Assembly (NCBI RefSeq): GCF_025698545.1
Contig: NC_068567.1
Location: 3,844,001 to 3,908,000 of the forward strand
DNA length: 64,000 nt
Direction: 5' to 3'
Origin: Gossypium raimondii
Taxonomy: Eukaryota > Streptophyta > Magnoliopsida > Malvales > Malvaceae
Position numbers and translations under genes: made by a program. Position 1 is the first letter of the stretch; the number at the start of each line of letters is the position of its first letter. The notes below the pieces were generated by a model. The model was not told the origin of the DNA. It saw only the letters and a program-made list of their open reading frames with translations, and did not search any database. Shown one piece after another: positions 1-16,847 of the stretch.

Positions 1-164
1 GGATTTTCCCATGACTTGACAACTCGATCTTGGTCCACGCGCAACCCTCTATCACAACATAACTTACTTTATAAAGTAATGTACGTTAGTCATTATCCAA
101 CTGAATTGATGTTTAGTTAACTCGTGACGTAGGGGCGAAGTCAGAATTTTTTCTAAAGGGGGAA
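1..164. other. AT-rich flank, no gene
   Basis: No open frame or recognisable motif is visible here. The last 40 bases (around 'aggggcgaagtcag') resemble the degenerate low-complexity repeat seen again near 6100. Confidence 0.4.
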
Positions 165-990
165 GAGATTAAGTTATATACTTTTATAAGAGTTCAAATG
201 CAATTTAACCCTTATATTGGCTTATATCTTCATGGTTTTCAAAAGGACTAAATTGAAATTCTAGCATTTTTAGGAGGTCAAACTATAATTTATCACATAT
301 TGACTTAAAATTTTATAAATTTTGGGGGCCTAAAGAAGTAATTTCTCATTTTAGTTCGCTCATGTCATGACACTAACTTAGTTAATGACTTAATATATAG
401 TATAGATGACATTGTTACTATTTTAATTTATTTTTACGGTTTAACTTAGTTTCACCCTTCAATTTAATTTTAACTCGGTTGTGAAATTACTAAAATGTAT
501 TACTTTTAATAAACAAATATTATATTGAGAATATTTTTATTTTAAATAATTTAAAAAACACATAAACATGCAAATTAAAATTTATGTCAAAAATTATTTT
601 CAATGTTTATAGCAATTTCAGCTTTTTATTTATTTATTTAAATTTGCACCAGTCTTAGGACATTATTTGGCGAATAGGAATCTTCTTTCCATAAAATTCA
701 AAGATGGAAAAGAAATATTCCGCAGCTTTTGGGTACCACTTTCTAAATTTCCTAATTTATTGTCGTTTTCACGTGCTCGAAGATTCCGGGGTGCTATCAT
801 CTTCCTCTAGTGTAACCGACTTCCGAATTTAGTTTTATTTCAAGTAACCGAGACTTTGAGATTATGATGAGAAAAAAATTTAAAAATTCTCTACTTAATA
901 TAATTTCATAAGTAGACAATCATGCCTATCTCAAAAGATTAGTACAGACTCTTTTGCGTAATTGGTTCGTAACTATGGTGTATGTTTGAG
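165..990 (+). repeat. Direct repeat, copy A (partner at 2812-3520)
   Basis: This stretch aligns almost base for base with 2812-3520, starting at a shared 'agattaagttatata' and ending near 'ttgcgtaattggtt'. Copy A carries roughly 100 bases (about 757-870) that copy B lacks. The ends do not begin TG or end CA, so this is not an obvious LTR pair. It contains no coding potential. Confidence 0.8.
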
Positions 991-1288
991 ATTCATAATA
1001 TATAGGGTCCTAAAAATATATATAAATTTGAAAATAGATTTGAACAGCAACGTCCGATTTGGTTCTATTAAATTCGATTCTATTCCGATTTGTTTATTTG
1101 TTAAAATTTATTCAATTTTGGTTTATTATTCACAAAATAAAAAAGAGTTATATGAATCAAACTTTATTTTCTTTTTAATTTGAAACTTATTTTATAACTT
1201 TTATAACTGGAAAATAAACATTTTGTTGGAATATTCATCAATTTAACGAGTCAATGATATAAGTTGAATAGCTTGAGGCGTGTTGGAC

Positions 1289-1873
1289 TAGACCTGATCA
1301 TGGGTTGGACCGAGTCGGGTTGTTGTAAAATTTTAGGTCCAAGACCTACCCGAAAAATGGGCCTAAAATTCTACCTAAGCCCGTTCCAAATTAAAATGAT
1401 AAACTTGAGCCTGACCCGGCCCACTCGTATTAAATTTTGTTTAGATTATTTTTATATAAAAATTAAAAAATATAATACATTAAATACACTAAAAATATTA
1501 AAATAAATGTTTCCCAACAAATTGAAAATACATTGAAAAAAAATCTTTATACTTAAATGACACTAAAATAATTGTAATTTAGCAAGCAAATACCTCTAAA
1601 ATAGTAGCAATAATAATAAAACAAAAGTTATACAATATCCAAACAATAATAACAAAATAGTAGCAATATAATAGCGAGATTGTAGTGAAACAACAATAAA
1701 ATAGTTGATTTGGGCTGGGCCAACAAAATCCTACCTGAGGCTCGGCCTATTTAGAAAATAACATTATTTTTTTATCCAAAATCATTTTTCGGGCCTATAT
1801 TTTTTCCCAAACCTTACTATTTTTAGGCAAGCCTTTGGACCTAGATAGGTAGCCCGGCCCATAATCAGATCTA
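1289..1873. mobile_element. Non-autonomous hAT element (MITE), complete
   Basis: The terminal inverted repeats are TAGACCTGATCATGGG at the left end and, read on the other strand, TAGATCTGATTATGGG at the right end (14 of 16 matching). The element is bounded by a perfect 8-bp duplication TGTTGGAC (1281-1288 and 1874-1881). Eight-base target duplications with short TIRs are the hallmark of hAT elements. The ends are GC-rich (gggcc/ggccc runs) and the core is AT-rich. There is no transposase frame, so it must have moved in trans. Related copies or halves lie at 6330, 10369, 41220, 45615 and 62720. Confidence 0.9.
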
Positions 1874-2150
1874 TGTTGGACACTATCCTTATGAATATTT
1901 CACTATATAGTGTATATCTCATGATTCAACAAGCTCTTTTGTTATTAAACAAGAACAGGAATCAACAATAGAATACAATAAAAAAATACTCAACAAACTC
2001 ATAAAGAGGAATGAGAGGATAATGATTGTTCTTTTTTTTTTTTGGTGAATAAAACATAATCAAACTAAATTAATCTAATATAAATGAATAATTTGTTGCT
2101 CTAGCAATCTCAACAACAACTGCTAGCTCTTTTGGGCACTCTTCGAGCAC

Positions 2151-2620
2151 TTACATAGCTGAGTTCCTCTCCGATGTCATAGTGGTTGATTGATCCGCAA
2201 CTTGATTTCTTTCTCTTGGAATATACTTGATTTCCCATTGCTCAATGGTTTGTAAAGTCATGTGCATCCTTCTAATTAAAACTGAAGTTAATTCAGTCAG
2301 ATGAATATCTTGAAGGGCCTCAACCGCCTTTAAGTTATTTGTATCGATCAAAACCTTTTTGTGCCCCTCTCTTTGGATGAGAGTCAGATCATATAAAATT
2401 CCCCAGAGTTCAGCATAAAAAATTGAGTAAAATCCCAAATACCAATTGTATTCAACGATCCATTGACCAACTTGTTTGTATACCACCCCCGACAACAGTC
2501 TACCCTGCATTCAACTTAACAACTCCATCAGTATATAAATGAATCTAGTTACTTGTCTATACAGGCTTATAAGCAGATTTAAAGTGTCCAAACGAATCCT
2601 ACTTAAGTGCTCAAATATAT
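2151..2620 (-). pseudogene. LINE-derived RNase H-like domain, degenerate remnant
   Basis: The minus-strand translation from about 2510 down to 2151 gives a 119-codon open stretch with the plant RNase H-like (RVT_3 type) pattern: 'FYAELWGILYDL', then 'GHKKVLIDTNNLKAVEAL', and 'EIKYIPRERNQVAD' at the end. Further upstream, near 2560, a broken frame continues with 'TDGVVKLNAG', the usual start of the domain. Such domains sit at the 3' end of plant LINE polyproteins and related genes. No reverse transcriptase is recognisable beside it and the frame is interrupted, so it is a fossil rather than a working gene. Confidence 0.75.
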
Positions 2621-2811
2621 TGTTTTGCCCAGCTCATCGAATACATAATAGTCTCAATAGAATTCCAAGTTATTCCTTGAAAAATAAAGAGATTCATGTT
2701 TTTCTATATGCGTCATGCGATTAAACCAAAAAGACTAGACCAGAGAACCCCACATTCGACAACCATATTGAAGAACACAAATTGGTCTCCATCCACTTGA
2801 AAAGATTAAGT

Positions 2812-3520
2812 TATATACTTTTATAAGTGTTCAAATGCAATTTAACCCTTATATTGGATTATATCTTTATGGTTTTCAAAATGACTAAATTGAAATTCCA
2901 GCATTTTTAGGAGGCTAGACTATAATTTATCACATATCAACTTAAAATTTTATAATTTTTTGAGGGCCTAAAGAAGCAACTTCTCATTTTAATTCGCCTC
3001 GTCGTGACAACAACTCAGTTAAGGGATTAATATATAGTATAGATGACGTTGTTACTATTTTAATTTATTTTTTACAGTTTAACTAAGTTAGTTTCACCTA
3101 TCAATCTAGTTTTAACTCAATTGTGAAATTATTAAAAACGCATTATTTTCACAAATAAACAAATATTATATTGAGAATGTTTTTATTTCTATATAATTTT
3201 TAAAAATACATAAACATGTAAATTAAAATTTATGTTAAAAATTATTTTCAATGTCTATAGTATTTTCAACTTTTTTTATTTAAATTTGCACCAGTCTTAG
3301 GACATTATTTAGCGAATAGGAACCTTCTTTCCATGAAATTCAAAGACGAAAAAGAATATTCCGCAGCTTTTGGGTACCACTTTCTAAATTTCCTAATTTC
3401 GGTGAGGAAAAAAATCTAAAAATTCTCTACTTAATATAATTTCGTAAGTAGACGATGATGCTTATCTCAAAAGATTAATACGAACACTTTTGCGTAATTG
3501 GTTTGGTGTATCTTCGAGAT
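2812..3520 (+). repeat. Direct repeat, copy B (partner at 165-990)
   Basis: This is the second copy of the diverged 0.7-0.8-kb direct repeat, lacking about 100 bases present in copy A. The two copies bracket a 1.8-kb segment that holds the hAT MITE and the LINE RNase H remnant. Confidence 0.8.
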
Positions 3521-5431
3521 ATGTAAAATTTATAGTTATTGTAGTCATATATGTTACGAATTTCAGCCAATAAATGGGCCTTAATTATTCTAAGTTTTAT
3601 ACAATAAAAATATTTAGATTGAGAGAACTTTGTTATTTGTTTCGAAGGGTTTTTTCTTGTGGGGCTCTGAGTTTTCTTTTAATTCTCTCCGTCTTTTGAA
3701 CTCTCATTTATTATAATGAAATATCTTTTTACCTGCGGTTTTTTATCCTCTTTTGAGAAGTTTATCTTTTCAATTCTTATTTTCTTCATTTTATTCGTTG
3801 TTTAATCGGGTTTATTCCCTACACTTAAGAGTAGTAGAAAAGGAGCAATGAATATTTAAGCAGAAAAAGGTTACTTTTAAATTTAGTTTACTAATTATAG
3901 TACTTAGCACGCAAAGGAACGAGAGAAGAGACAATTAAGAAAAAAGGAAAATCAATGGTCAAATAGATGAGAATGAGAGCGTAGACGATAGACCATAAAA
4001 ATATAAAGAGATGTAATACATTTATTATTAGATTAACAATTTCAATGAAATTAATTTATTAATTGATGAATTTCAATAAAATGCATTTATTATTATAATG
4101 TAAAAGTCAAACGAGATGATGTTTCCATTAGAAAAAAAAAGTTGTACAGCATTTATTAATTCGTTGTTATTTTGTTGGCATTTCGCTGCTATTTTATTTT
4201 GTTATTTGAATATTATATAATTCTTGTTTTGTTGTTAATTTTATTATTATTTTATTGTTATTAATACTAAGTTGTAATTATATTAGTATTAATTAAGTAT
4301 AAATAATTTTTAATGCATTTTCAATTTATTAGGATGTGTCTTAATATTTTTGTGTATTTGATGTGTTATATTTTTAAATTTATTTTGTATAAAAAATCTA
4401 AAAAAATTAATATAAACATGTCAGGTCGAGCTTAGCATTTTCAATCTGGGTCGGGATTGAATAGAGTTTTAAACTCATTTTTCAAATAAAATCGAGTTCA
4501 AACCTAAAAAGCGTATTTAAAATTTTGCATCGATCCGACCCGACCCGACCCAATAAACTTTACTTCCTAGCTTAGAGCATATTGAAATAAAAGATTGCAA
4601 AAACATTATATTTACATTGTATTAGTATACTATTAGTTAATACTCTTGTTTGAAATATTATATTAATATAATAATTAAGGTTTTTATAATTTGTATAATT
4701 CATGTTTTTCATCACAAGTTAGAAATAATATTTATGATTGTTGAAATATTGGACTTAAAAAAAAAATATTGTTGTATTTTTTTTCATCTGAAATTCTTCG
4801 ATGTTCGGTAGCTACATTGAGTTCGAATGAATTTTGAGGTAAAATTTAAAATTTTATCGAATTTCGTACCATTTGACCCAATAATGATCCAATAATTAGT
4901 GCATTTTCTAATTAATGTTTTGTGAGAAAAAATATAAAAATGATTAGCGAGCTTGAGATTAAATACCAAAACTAAAATTTCTTATCTCTCGACCCAATGG
5001 TGAGCGCATTTTTAATTAAAGTTTTTGAGAAAAATATAAATTTTTATATATAAAAAGGAGGTTCCAATTTAATGTTGTTTATTATTTTATAATTAATACT
5101 TAAATTTTAAAATTTAAATTAATTAATGAAAAATATTATTTTTCTGTCATCAAGATGTTTATTTTGTGTTTGAATTAAATTTTTATAAAATGATTTTAAG
5201 AAATTTATCAAATAGCAAAAAATAATTTACTCAGAATCAATTAAACACTAGAAAATATTAAATTTTCCGAAATCATTTTTCAAGAATTATTTTCAGCGAA
5301 TTAAACAAGCCCTAGTTTCATATATAAAAATCCAATCATAGTGTGAAAAGAAAAATAGGTCAAATCATGGTTGAAAAATCTAAACCAACCAATTAGACCG
5401 GTTCAATATAGAAGCAATCATTTATCCGATT

Positions 5432-5433
<2 letters not shown>
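3521..5433. other. AT-rich spacer, no gene seen
   Basis: Only short stop-riddled frames occur here. A small GC-richer patch at about 4425-4560 with repeated 'cgacccgaccc' resembles the eroded ends of the GGGCC-rich hAT MITEs seen elsewhere, but it has no clean terminal repeat. Confidence 0.4.

Positions 5434-5469
<36 letters not shown>
5434..5469. repeat. (TA)n microsatellite
   Basis: A simple TA dinucleotide run of about 36 bases. Confidence 0.95.
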
Positions 5470-5472
<3 letters not shown>

Positions 5473-5573
5473 CCCTACGAGAGAATAGTTCAACCAATTA
5501 AATCATTTACGTGGATTGTCACGTTAGCATCATGATAAGGGACTCAGTGATCATTGAAAGCCACCTCAACAAG

Positions 5574-6062
5574 ACTAAGGATCTGCAAAAATATCTCTCC
5601 AATTTTTCTCAGTTTCAAAAATAGCAAATTGGTCCTTTTAAAATTTGTTGGAGCAATTTAATCATTGTCAATTTCGAAAGTGAGCAATTGAGGACAATTA
5701 ATCACAACATTAACATCTTCACTCAATTGTACATAATTTCAATTGGTATAATAACAAATTTAGCTCCCAATGTTTACATGTTTTGTCAAATTGGTCTAGA
5801 TTCTTAAAAATTCAACAAATTTAGCCTCAACATTTACACATTTAAATAAATGTTGTTGGTTAAATTTGTTAAATTATTACCAATTTGGTTGAATGTGTAT
5901 ACTTTGACGGCTAAATTTGTTATTATACCAATCAAAATTGTGTTCAATTAAAAATATTAACATTGTGATTAATTAATTGTCCTTAATTACTTCGATTTTT
6001 TTGAGAGAAACCAATTTTAAAATTGAGAGGGATTGAAGAAATCTTTTTACCTTTAGGATTTA
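5574..6062. repeat. Palindromic MITE-like element
   Basis: The two halves are imperfect inverted copies. The left half reads 'gaggacaattaatcacaaca...ggtataataacaaatttag' and the right half reads 'ctaaatttgttattatacca...gattaattaattgtcc'. The outer ends are also related in inverse ('ctaaggatctgcaaaaa' against 'tttttacctttagg'). A partial relative of the right half occurs at about 44795-44920. No protein is encoded and no clear target duplication was found. Confidence 0.65.
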
Positions 6063-6329
6063 ATGGTCAAAACACTTAACAATTTTGTCGGTGTAAGAAC
6101 CAGGGGAGAAGCCAATTTTTTTTGGGGGAGCAGAATTAAATTGTATATTTTTACGATAGTAAAAATGCAATTTCACCACTTTAATAACCCATATCTTTAT
6201 AATTTTTAAAGGATTAAATCAAAATTTTATCATTTTTGGGGAGCCAAAGTGCAATTTTACCATTACTAATTTAAAAATATATAAATTGTAAATGACCTAA
6301 ATGAAAATTTTTCTATATTAGGGGGCAAG

Positions 6330-6473
6330 TAGATCTGTTCATGGGTCGGGCTACCCGCCCAGACCTGAAGGCTGCCCTGAAAGTTGAGAGGATTCGAGTA
6401 AAAATATTAAGCCTAAAAAATAGGCTTAGACAAAAAAAATAGGCCCGTTTAAACTACGGGCTCGAGCTTCGTC
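6330..6473. mobile_element. Left part of a hAT MITE, truncated
   Basis: It begins TAGATCTGTTCATGGG, matching the TIR of the complete copies, and continues with GGGC/GCCC-rich sequence up to the insertion point of the solo LTR at 6474. The right half is not found beyond the LTR at 10034, so this copy is incomplete. Confidence 0.6.
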
Positions 6474-9400
6474 TGTAACAGCCCGATTTTGGGTCTAGTC
6501 GGAATAGTGGTTTCGAGACCACAAATCCGACAAGGAAAAAAAAATGTAATAGCCTGAATTTTCAAAGGTGTCGGAATGGTGATTCGAGATCACTAAATTC
6601 GACAAATGAGTAGAAAATATTATTAATTTAGTGAGTATAAGTTAAATGTGAAGTTAGGAAAAATTTTGAAATAGTGAATAGTGCACTAGAAATAAATATA
6701 AAATAATTAGAATCGAAAATAAGGTATTGAGACCTCAGAGATTTTAAACCGAGCCATAAATATTTATAAAAATATTTATGGAGTGTTAAAAAGTTAGTAT
6801 TAAAGTTTCGTCAAGAAATTTTAAAGTTCCGATAATTAATTGAACAAAAAGGACTAAATTGTAACAAATGCAAAATTATAGGAAATGATTAAATAGCTTA
6901 AATGATAAAAGGAAGAGGGCTTAAAAGGAAAATAGACCCAAGGTCTATTTGGGCTGGACGGCAAATGCAGAAAATCAGGAGAATTGAGGGCAAAATTGGA
7001 ATATTGCAAAATTTACTTAATAAAGTTAGGACCAAAGTGGAATTATCTAGATTTCTCTTCATTTTTTCTGCATTCTCATCAGCTAAAACACCATGGAAGG
7101 GTTTCTTCAAGCTGGTTCTTCATATTTTTACTGCAAGTAAGTTCAATTCTTGATCATTTCTTGAAATTTTGTATTTTTATGACTTTTACAACTAGGCCTA
7201 CTTGTTGAATTCATTAGTTTTGATTTTATGAAAGAAGTTGAAAGTTGATATGAATATGTGCTGGAAGTATATGATGATTTAGCATGAAATTAGAGCTTTA
7301 AATTGTTCATATGCTGATTTTATTGAAAGAATTGAATAGAAAGTGAATGTTTGGGACCTAATAGTAAAAGAGTTTGAAGTTAGAGCTATATGTGGAAATT
7401 CTGAATTTCAATAGTTGTGAAATAACTTATAATGTCTAGGTAAAGTATTAATTGAGAGAATTAGATCAATTGAGGGGTGAATTGAGAAAGGACTGAATTG
7501 TATAAACTGTGAAATTTGGGGCAAAATGGAAATCAACATTTTGCACTAAAACAGTTTTGGACAGCAGCAGTAGTCTAACTTTGAAAAATCACCAAAAATT
7601 GTAGAGATTGAATTAGAGAATAAATAAAATATGAAATTAAAGCTTATTGAGTCTAGTTTCTTATAAAAGAAACGGTGTAAGCAATGAAATTGTAAATCAT
7701 GAGATATAATGGATTTTGTGAGACAAGGTCAGAATGAATTCAGGTTCCCCTGTTCTGACTTTGGAAAATCATTAAAAATTGTACAAAAACTATTATGAGT
7801 TATAATTTATATGGTTAGAATCTTTAATGAGCTATTTTCAGAAGAAATAAACGGAAACATCATCCGAATTCTGTACAGTGAGATAATTAATTTTTAGTGA
7901 AGAGTGGTCGGAACTGTCAGACAGCGAAACAGGGGAACTTTAAAGAATAAACTGTACTATTTTGCTAAACCAAAAATTCTGAAAATTTTATGGTAAGAAT
8001 ATATGTGAATATAGTTCCGGGGAAAATTTACGGATCTTAATTTGGAGCTCTGTAGCTCCGGATAAAAATAATTTAGTGACTCTAACTCGGATAAACAGTT
8101 TTGAATATACATGTGAGTGAATAGTGAAATTATAGTTAATGTTGTTTAAGTGTATTATACACATTAAGGATGTGGAATGGAGAGGAGGAGGAGGAAAATT
8201 GGGAAATGTATGAATGATTTGTGTATAATTGGTCATATGCTTGATTATAATTGATAAACGATAAAATAGAAATGATGATTATATTTGTGCATTATTAGAC
8301 ATGGTTTAAGCTCATGTGTGAAAATAAAGTTTCATAGTATGTGTGAATAATATAATTGGTATATGATTGGGCATGAAGTAATGTCATGAATGGTTTATGA
8401 ATTAACATCTGTTGGTAAATGTGGCACATTAATAAATGTTGTGCTCATCCATGCTTATAATGCTTATGTTATATGTGTATTTGGCTAACATATTTGGTAT
8501 ACATGCTTAGGCTTTGGCCAAGTAGTGGCTGAATTATGTCACGTTAAATTTATAAGTTATGCATTGAAATGTGATTATTGAATAGAAATTGAAATGGTTT
8601 GAATTGAATTATTGAATTAAATTGGAGTATTGAAATTGGTGATTGATATGGATTTTATTGGAATTGAAATTGAGAAAGTGGAAATTGATATGTGAGACGA
8701 CATCGAATCGAATTACGAATCTTGAATATTGTTATGTATATCGCATTGAACTGTGAAAATGCTGAAATAATGAATTATCGCAATCTGTGAAACCGATTGA
8801 AATAAGAAATTATAATTGATCTTGAACTAAGATGGAAATTTATCTTTGAAAGTGAATTAAATACCCTATTAACTAGTCGGGCTAGTCGGATATAGTTGGC
8901 ATGCCATAGGATATGGAAGAGTACGGGGTATTTGCCGGCTTACTGATTAGGCACTTATGTGCCGACTCATCTTATCATATTGATTCGGCACTTTGTATGT
9001 CGAATCGTTATCATATTCTTATCGACTCGGCACTTTGTGTGTCGAATCATCTTATCTTATATTATCGATTGGCACTCGTGTGTCGAATCTTTATTACGAT
9101 TCTTGTTATGTGTTCAGCACTTTGTGTGTTGAATATCATTATCATTATCGACATCAGATATCTTGGTGTGTTTGGTTGGAATCCTGTATCCGTCGAGTCC
9201 GAGTCAAGTTAATAGGGCAAATGAAATAAAGTTCTTGATAAAACTAAATCGAATGATAAGACATATGTGAAAAGTAAAATTTGAAATAAAGAAATAAGAA
9301 TGATTGTTATATATAATTAGTTGATAATATTAAAAGATTGAATTGTTTATTAGTAGTGATAATTGTAAAGAAAAATATGTGTGTGATTTAATGTCGATAA

Positions 9401-10033
9401 TGATAAATTTTATGAAATAGATTTTGATAATATAAAATGATGTAAAATGAGAAGTGAAAATGAAATAATTTGAAATAGTGAAATAATACTTGAATTTAAT
9501 TGAATACAAGGTATCGAAAAATATATTTATGGATTTAATGTATGAAGTGAGTATTTAAAGACTTTAATCGTAAATTGATTATATAAAAAAAAACGAATTG
9601 ACAATGGAAATTGATGATGGATAAATTATTAAAATGGAATGGGAAATTGAAATGAATGGTATAGTCAAAAACATTGAATTAAATGGTAATTACGTATTAG
9701 TGTTAAACTTAGTGGCATTGAATTGTACGTGAATTAAATTGGAAAATTGCTAGTGATATGATTCAAATTGTAAGCATGAGAAATTGCAAATTGAATGAAA
9801 TGGAAATGAAACATTGACTTGCATGAGTATGTATCGGGTCTCATAGGCCATATTTATTAAGATTATAATATTTTGAGGATATATTGTGAAAAGTTATAAA
9901 AGCATGTTAATAATTTTGAAGTTTTTAATTTAGATGAAAATTTATAACTCGGTTAAATACATTTACAAGTGTATGTGTTCTGGTAATGCCTCGTACCCTA
10001 TTCCGGTGTTGGATATGGGTAAGGGGTGTTACA
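6474..10033. mobile_element. Solo LTR of an LTR retrotransposon (3.56 kb)
   Basis: The element begins TGTAACAGCC and ends GGGTGTTACA, so the termini form the short TG..CA inverted repeat typical of LTRs. It is bounded by a perfect 5-bp target duplication, TCGTC (6469-6473 and 10034-10038). No gag, protease, reverse transcriptase or integrase frame and no second LTR is present, so a solo LTR left by recombination is the simplest reading; a large non-coding (LARD-like) element is the alternative. The first 71 bases are repeated in diverged form from 6545, each unit with an inner palindrome. Frames inside are short and incidental. Confidence 0.85.
8942..9150. repeat. Minisatellite inside the solo LTR, about five units of roughly 40 bp
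   Basis: The core 'ggcactttgtgtgtcgaatc' recurs about every 40 bases with variation, each separated by 'ttatcatatt'-like sequence. Open frames across it only reflect the repeat period and do not look like protein-coding sequence. Confidence 0.8.
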
Positions 10034-10368
10034 TCGTCACTGTTAAGAACTTATTTGGGTATAAAAAATTCAAAGGAATTTAATTGATTTTTTTTCTTAA
10101 ATAACTTTTCATACCATTAGACCCTAAAAATTAAAGTGATAAATATTAGTTTTATATTTTTCTTTTCAAAATATTTCTTTTAAGTGATGATTATTATAAT
10201 AAGAAGATTATTGTGATTCTTTTTTACGAAAATCAGTTGATGTAATATTTTTGTATTACATAGTATATTAAGCATGTAAAGTTAAATAAAAATTAAAGTA
10301 ATTGCAAAGATAAATGTTTAATTAATAAGTCTAGTTGTAAAATTGAATAGAAAAGTTATTTTTGTTCT
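10034..10368. other. AT-rich spacer, nothing recognised
   Basis: After the LTR target duplication TCGTC this stretch shows no coding frame, repeat end or RNA motif. Confidence 0.4.
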
Positions 10369-10728
10369 AAGGTGCTCATGGGCCGTGCCCATAAAAAAAT
10401 TTCGGCCAGCGTCCTAGGCCCAGGCCCTACCTGGCCCGAAATATGGGCCTAAAATTTTGTCTAGGCCCGACCCGGAAAAAAATTTCTAAGCTCGACCCAT
10501 TTTTTTAATAAACACCAAAAATTTATTTAAAAAATAAAAAGTATTTTAAAAACATTTTAAAATTAAAAAAATCAAAAATACTTTTTTGACCCAAGCCCGG
10601 CCCGTTTTCTAAACGGGCTTCATTTTTTTTGCAAAACGGGCTTCATTTTTTTCCCAAACTCATATTTCGGGCCTATATTTTTACCCGAACCCTCCCACAT
10701 TTCGAGCGGGCCGTCGGGCCAGGCGGCT
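10369..10728. mobile_element. Eroded hAT MITE of the GGGCCGGGC family
   Basis: It opens with 'taaggtgctcatgggccg' and carries the family signatures 'ggcccgaaatatgggcctaaaatttt', an AT-rich core, then 'tttcgggcctatatttttacccgaaccctccc'. The right terminal repeat has been lost, so it is a fossil. Confidence 0.65.
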
Positions 10729-11159
10729 TCAACATTTGCAATATTGCGGCTGTTATTTAAAAATAAAAAAATATTAGATTTGACAATATGATATAATAAG
10801 TTTATAAATCAAATTTTAAATATGATTATCATTTTATTGTATTACTAAATACTGTCAATAAAATAAAAACGTATATTAAGATTTTAATATCATTAAAGAT
10901 TGTAATGTATATTTTTTTTAGAAAAAAATTTTGATTTTATTTTATTGAAAAAGTTATGAAAGAAATAGAAAATATTTTAGTATTTTTTTTTATACGAGTA
11001 AAAGTTTAATCACTTATTGTGAAGTAATTTATCTCTAAACCCTTACTTATTGTGGTTTGCGGCTAGGGTTGTGAGTGCAAATTCGTCCTTGCTTTGTCAA
11101 GTTGCTAGCGAAAGTTATTGTTTTGTTTGATTGGTTCTGTCGCTTCTTGATTCTGTTGT
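10729..11159. other. AT-rich spacer, nothing recognised
   Basis: No coding frame or repeat end is visible between the eroded hAT copy and the LINE fragment. Confidence 0.35.
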
Positions 11160-11450
11160 GGATGGATGAGACATTGCAAGGGTTGTCTTTGTACGAGAAA
11201 GAGAATTTAACCTGGTGCTTGATGGAGATATTGGGAGTGGAGGATGAAATCAACTATGATATTTACCTTGTGGGTAAGTTTATGGGAGAAAGGGTGGTTA
11301 AATTTAATGCCATGGAATGTACTCTCTTTGCGCTATAGCGCCCGTTGAAAGGGGCCACGATTAAATCGATTGGGGGAGGAGTGGCTTGTATTTGATTTAA
11401 TTCTATCATATCATTTATTTGAAGATGATTTTTTGGGATCCTGGTCATTT
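11160..11450 (+). pseudogene. LINE ORF1 (DUF4283-like) fragment
   Basis: From 11163 the plus strand encodes 'MDETLQGLSLYEKENL', followed by 'YDIYLVGKFMGERVVKFNAM' and, across stop codons, 'RPLKGATIKSIGGG'. This order matches the start of the DUF4283 domain of plant LINE ORF1/zinc-knuckle proteins (LVGRFL...INFN.M...W.P..GV.IK). Several in-frame stops and the absence of the zinc knuckle show that it is a dead fragment. It lies about 600 bases upstream of the RNR gene. Confidence 0.65.
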
Positions 11451-12032
11451 AGTAATTATATTCTGGTTGTTCATTAATATCGTGTCTAAGATTCAAATTT
11501 ATATTTTCTCCATACAAATATAATATATCTTACCATTACACCCGACCACTTATCGGTGTGCACCCATATCTTACTGATATTAAATTTTGCAAAATATAAT
11601 TTTCATATATTACACTAAATTGTAAGTGATTGTTGGCCAAACAAAAAAATTGTAAATTGTGATAATAAATTTCATATGGTGGCATAAGGCCCACCTTACC
11701 ATGAAAACCCCAACATCATGCGCCCACCTTACCATGAAAAACCCAATATCATGCACCCAACACCACAACTAGCAGAAAAGCTGCAAACGACTCCGTTTTC
11801 TATCTTAACGAATAAATACAAAGCATGCAACCGAAGGACACTCGAAACAAAAAGAAAAGAACGAAAGCCAAAAAGATCTGCTTCTCATACCACCCAATCA
11901 TACAAAACCTGTCGTTTTCATTTCACAGAAGGGTTTTTGTAGGGTTTTTCATTTTCATTTATATCTTTCTTCTTTTCCTTCATTCAATATCTATAGAAAG
12001 TAACGATAAAAAAGGGGAAAAAAAGGGAGAAA
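11451..12032 (+). promoter_or_regulatory. Upstream region and 5' leader of the RNR small-subunit gene
   Basis: This is the 580-base stretch before the start codon. It holds two adjacent 33-bp repeats (11689-11721 and 11722-11754, two mismatches) starting 'gcccaccttaccatgaaaa', and a purine-rich leader just before the ATG. I see no clear E2F site (TTTSGCGC), which would be expected for a strictly S-phase gene. No other gene is present. Confidence 0.4.
11689..11754. repeat. Two tandem 33-bp units upstream of the RNR gene
   Basis: Both units run from 'gcccacctta' to 'atcatgc' and differ at two positions. Confidence 0.85.

Positions 12033-16847
<4,815 letters not shown>

Noticed and set aside
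165..3520. LTR pair of a retrotransposon
   Set aside because: The repeats do not start TG or end CA, no primer-binding site or polyprotein lies between them, and the interior is explained by a hAT MITE and a LINE fragment.
8913..9229. Two overlapping plus-strand frames with recurring 'ALCVSNH'-like units
   Set aside because: They translate a minisatellite inside the solo LTR; periodic stops are simply absent.
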